Origin: Burkholderiales bacterium UBA2459
GTDB taxonomy: Bacteria > Pseudomonadota > Gammaproteobacteria > Burkholderiales > Burkholderiaceae_E
DNA length: 16,548 nt
Assembly: GCA_002342365.1 (NCBI GenBank)
Contig: DDPV01000036.1
Coordinates: forward strand, 1 to 16,548
Direction of reading: 5' to 3'
Of the stretch, positions 14,838 to 16,548 are shown in pieces. Made by a program: the position numbers and the translations under genes. Numbering within the stretch: the stretch's first letter is position 1; each line of letters opens with the position of its first letter. The notes under the pieces were generated by a model that was not told the DNA's origin, searched no databases, and was given only the letters and a program-made list of their open reading frames with translations.

Positions 14838-15545
14838 ATGAGCGAACCCTTGCTGAAAGTGGCCGATTTACATGCTTACTATGGAAAAAGCCATATTTTG
14901 CAAGGCGTCAGTTTTGAGGTCATGCCGGGCGAAATCGTTAGCCTCCTGGGCCGTAATGGCGTGGGTCGCTCGACCACTATCAAGGCGATCATGGGTGATG
15001 TGCCGCCGCTCGGTTCGGTACGCTTTAAGGGCCAGGAGATCGCCGGACTCAAGCCGCATGAAATTGCACATCTCGGGCTTGGTTATGTTCCAGAAAATAG
15101 AGATATCTTTCCGTCGCTGACCGTGCGACAGAATCTGCTGCTTGGGGAAAAGCGTGGCGCTCGCAACCCCCGATGGACCATGACCGATATGTTCAGATTG
15201 TTTCCCCGGCTTGAAGAACGTGCAGACACAGCTGGCGGTGTGCTTTCAGGGGGCGAGCAGCAAATGCTTACCATCTGCCGAACGCTGATGGGTGATCCGG
15301 ATTTGATCATGATCGATGAACCCACCGAAGGACTGGCCCCGATGATGGTCAGCTTGGTCGCTAAATTGCTTGAGGAGATCGCTCAGCGCGGTATATCGAT
15401 CTTGCTTGTTGAGCAAAAACTCACCATCGCGCTCAAAATCAGCCACCGTCTTTATGTGATGGGCCACGGCCATATCGTCTTTGAAGGCAGCCCGCAGTCT
15501 TTGATCGCGCACGATGAGATCAGACAGGAATGGCTCGAAGTCTGA
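14838..15545 (+). CDS. livF: Branched-chain amino acid ABC transporter ATP-binding protein LivF, Walker A Lys to Arg
   Basis: This protein of 235 residues has the normal LivF length. It has LHAYYGKSHILQGVSFEV, LGLGYVPENRDIFPSLTVRQNL, the signature LSGGEQQML (136-144), Walker B LIMIDEPTEGLAP (156-168) and the switch LLVEQKL, where Gln takes the His place as is usual in LivF. The Walker A loop reads GRNGVGRST (38-46): Arg44, codon CGC, stands where the phosphate-binding Lys is expected. The rest of the site is intact and the gene is undamaged, so this is not decay. I recall Arg there in some betaproteobacterial LivF-like proteins, so it may mark a subfamily whose ATP hydrolysis rests mainly on LivG. 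It is the last gene of the receptor-HMGF set. Confidence 0.93.
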   Translation: MSEPLLKVADLHAYYGKSHILQGVSFEVMPGEIVSLLGRNGVGRSTTIKAIMGDVPPLGSVRFKGQEIAGLKPHEIAHLGLGYVPENRDIFPSLTVRQNLLLGEKRGARNPRWTMTDMFRLFPRLEERADTAGGVLSGGEQQMLTICRTLMGDPDLIMIDEPTEGLAPMMVSLVAKLLEEIAQRGISILLVEQKLTIALKISHRLYVMGHGHIVFEGSPQSLIAHDEIRQEWLEV

Positions 15546-15642
15546 TTCGAGCGCACCCTGCGGGAGCATGGTACCGTGCCGTGCCGCGTTGAAAGACATC
15601 AGCGTCAGTGCGATAGTCACGTTCACCATCCCATTCTTCAAC

Positions 15643-15647
15643 CGGAG
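15643..15647 (+). promoter_or_regulatory. Ribosome binding site of the Bug-family receptor gene
   Basis: CGGAG lies eight bases before ATG 15656. It supports that start for the truncated gene at the right edge. Confidence 0.5.
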
Positions 15648-15655
15648 TATTCAAG

Positions 15656-16548
15656 ATGCATGATGAAAACAAACCCAAGGAAGACCGCCGTCAAGTGGTG
15701 CTTGCTGCTGCCAGCCTGCCCTTTGCAGCACTTGCCCCGAGCTTTGCGTTTGCGCAAAGTTACCCCACAAAAACGATCCGATTGATCTGCCCCTTTCCAC
15801 CCGCCGGAGCCGTTGATATAGCCTGTCGTGCGCTTGCTGCCGAACTCAGCAAGCAAATGCCTGTGGCTGTGACGGTTGAAAATAGGCCAGGCGCAGGCGG
15901 TAACGTGGGATTGGTCGAGGCGGTCAAATCCGCAGCTGATGGTTATACAGTTTATATGTCAACCAGCGGGATTCAGGCGATCAATCCTGTGCTGTACAGC
16001 AAAATGCCGGCTGACCCAAACAAAGAACTGGCACCGATCTCTGCGCTTGTGTCATTGAACAATGTGCTTGTGCTGCACCCCTCGGTGAAGTCAAACAGCG
16101 TCAAAGAATTGATTGCCTATGCCAAAGCCAATCCCGGCAAACTGACCTACGCCTCAAGCGGTAACGGCACCTCGATTCATATGTCGGGTGAAATGTTCAA
16201 GGCGCTTGCGGGTGTCGATATGGTTCATGTGCCGTATAAAGGAAGCGCGCCGGCTCTGACCGATTTGCTGGGCGGTCAGGTTCAATTGATGTTTGACAAC
16301 ATCCCCTCTGCCATACCGCATATCAAAAACGGCAAGCTCAAAGCGCTGGCGACCACCGGAGCCAAGCGTGACCCCGCCCTGGCTGACTTGCCAACGATTG
16401 CCGAAACCGGCGTCACCGGCTACGAGTCTGACGTCTGGTTTGGGCTGACAGCACCGGTGGCCACACCCAAGGAAATCATCGCCCGTCTAAGCGACGAGTG
16501 CCAAAAGGCGGTGAAGTCAGCGTCTTTCGTCAAGCGGATGACCGAGTT
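15656..16548 (+). CDS. Bug/TctC-family tripartite tricarboxylate-type substrate-binding protein (3' end missing)
   Basis: The frame opens at ATG 15656 and is still open at the last base; 297 residues are present of about 325 usual for the family. Arg11-Arg12 followed by a hydrophobic run and AFA before Gln34 suggest an exported protein, possibly by Tat. The mature start SYPTKTIRLICPFPPAGAVDIACR and the loop VENRPGAGGNVG (74-85) are the two ligand-binding loops of Bug receptors. DGYTVYMSTSG, GKLTYASSGNGTSIHMSGE, HVPYKGSAPALTDLLGGQVQLMFDN and LPTIAETGVTGYESDVWFG are further strong family hallmarks. Bug proteins bind carboxylates and are often orphan receptors without adjacent tctAB, as here. 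The 110-bp gap after livF has no clear terminator, so co-transcription is possible. The ligand is unknown. Confidence 0.93.
   Translation, partial: MHDENKPKEDRRQVVLAAASLPFAALAPSFAFAQSYPTKTIRLICPFPPAGAVDIACRALAAELSKQMPVAVTVENRPGAGGNVGLVEAVKSAADGYTVYMSTSGIQAINPVLYSKMPADPNKELAPISALVSLNNVLVLHPSVKSNSVKELIAYAKANPGKLTYASSGNGTSIHMSGEMFKALAGVDMVHVPYKGSAPALTDLLGGQVQLMFDNIPSAIPHIKNGKLKALATTGAKRDPALADLPTIAETGVTGYESDVWFGLTAPVATPKEIIARLSDECQKAVKSASFVKRMTE

Overview
The window is bacterial and very probably betaproteobacterial (Burkholderiales-like). This rests on an AcnD-type methylcitrate dehydratase joined to PrpF, a Bug/TctC-type solute receptor, a YceI protein with an RR signal, and liv genes whose closest remembered matches are in that group. 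It is gene-dense and moderately GC-rich by eye. No non-coding gap exceeds about 115 bp. I see no rRNA, tRNA, CRISPR array, transposase or phage gene. The species is not determined.

Left part (1-2207): the tail of a DAO-family FAD oxidoreductase runs rightward and meets a leftward pair, yceI then a glutathione S-transferase gene. A 114-bp divergent gap then leads to a small rightward gene for a two-helix membrane protein with a Cys-rich zinc-ribbon-like tail.

Centre-left (2251-6060): one uninterrupted reading frame encodes a complete AcnD (Fe/S-dependent 2-methylcitrate dehydratase) joined by about 14 residues to a complete PrpF (2-methylaconitate isomerase). These two consecutive enzymes of the AcnD-dependent methylcitrate route for propionate are, as far as I recall, normally separate neighbouring genes. 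Both active sites look intact, no ATG or GTG exists at the junction, and no prpB or prpC lies in the window. This is the most noteworthy item here.

Centre (6162-9235): ogt, modA, modB and modC overlap one another by a few bases, so a DNA alkylation-repair gene sits at the head of a complete molybdate ABC importer operon. A zinc-free quinone-oxidoreductase-like gene (9336-10340) follows.

Right part (10438-15545): a complete branched-chain amino-acid-type ABC importer in the order receptor, livH, livM, livG, livF. A hairpin lies between the receptor gene and the permease genes, where it could set the receptor to permease ratio. LivF has Arg in place of the Walker A Lys, LivG has an Ala in its signature motif, and LivM carries an extra C-terminal membrane region. 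A Bug-type receptor gene begins at 15656 and runs off the right edge.
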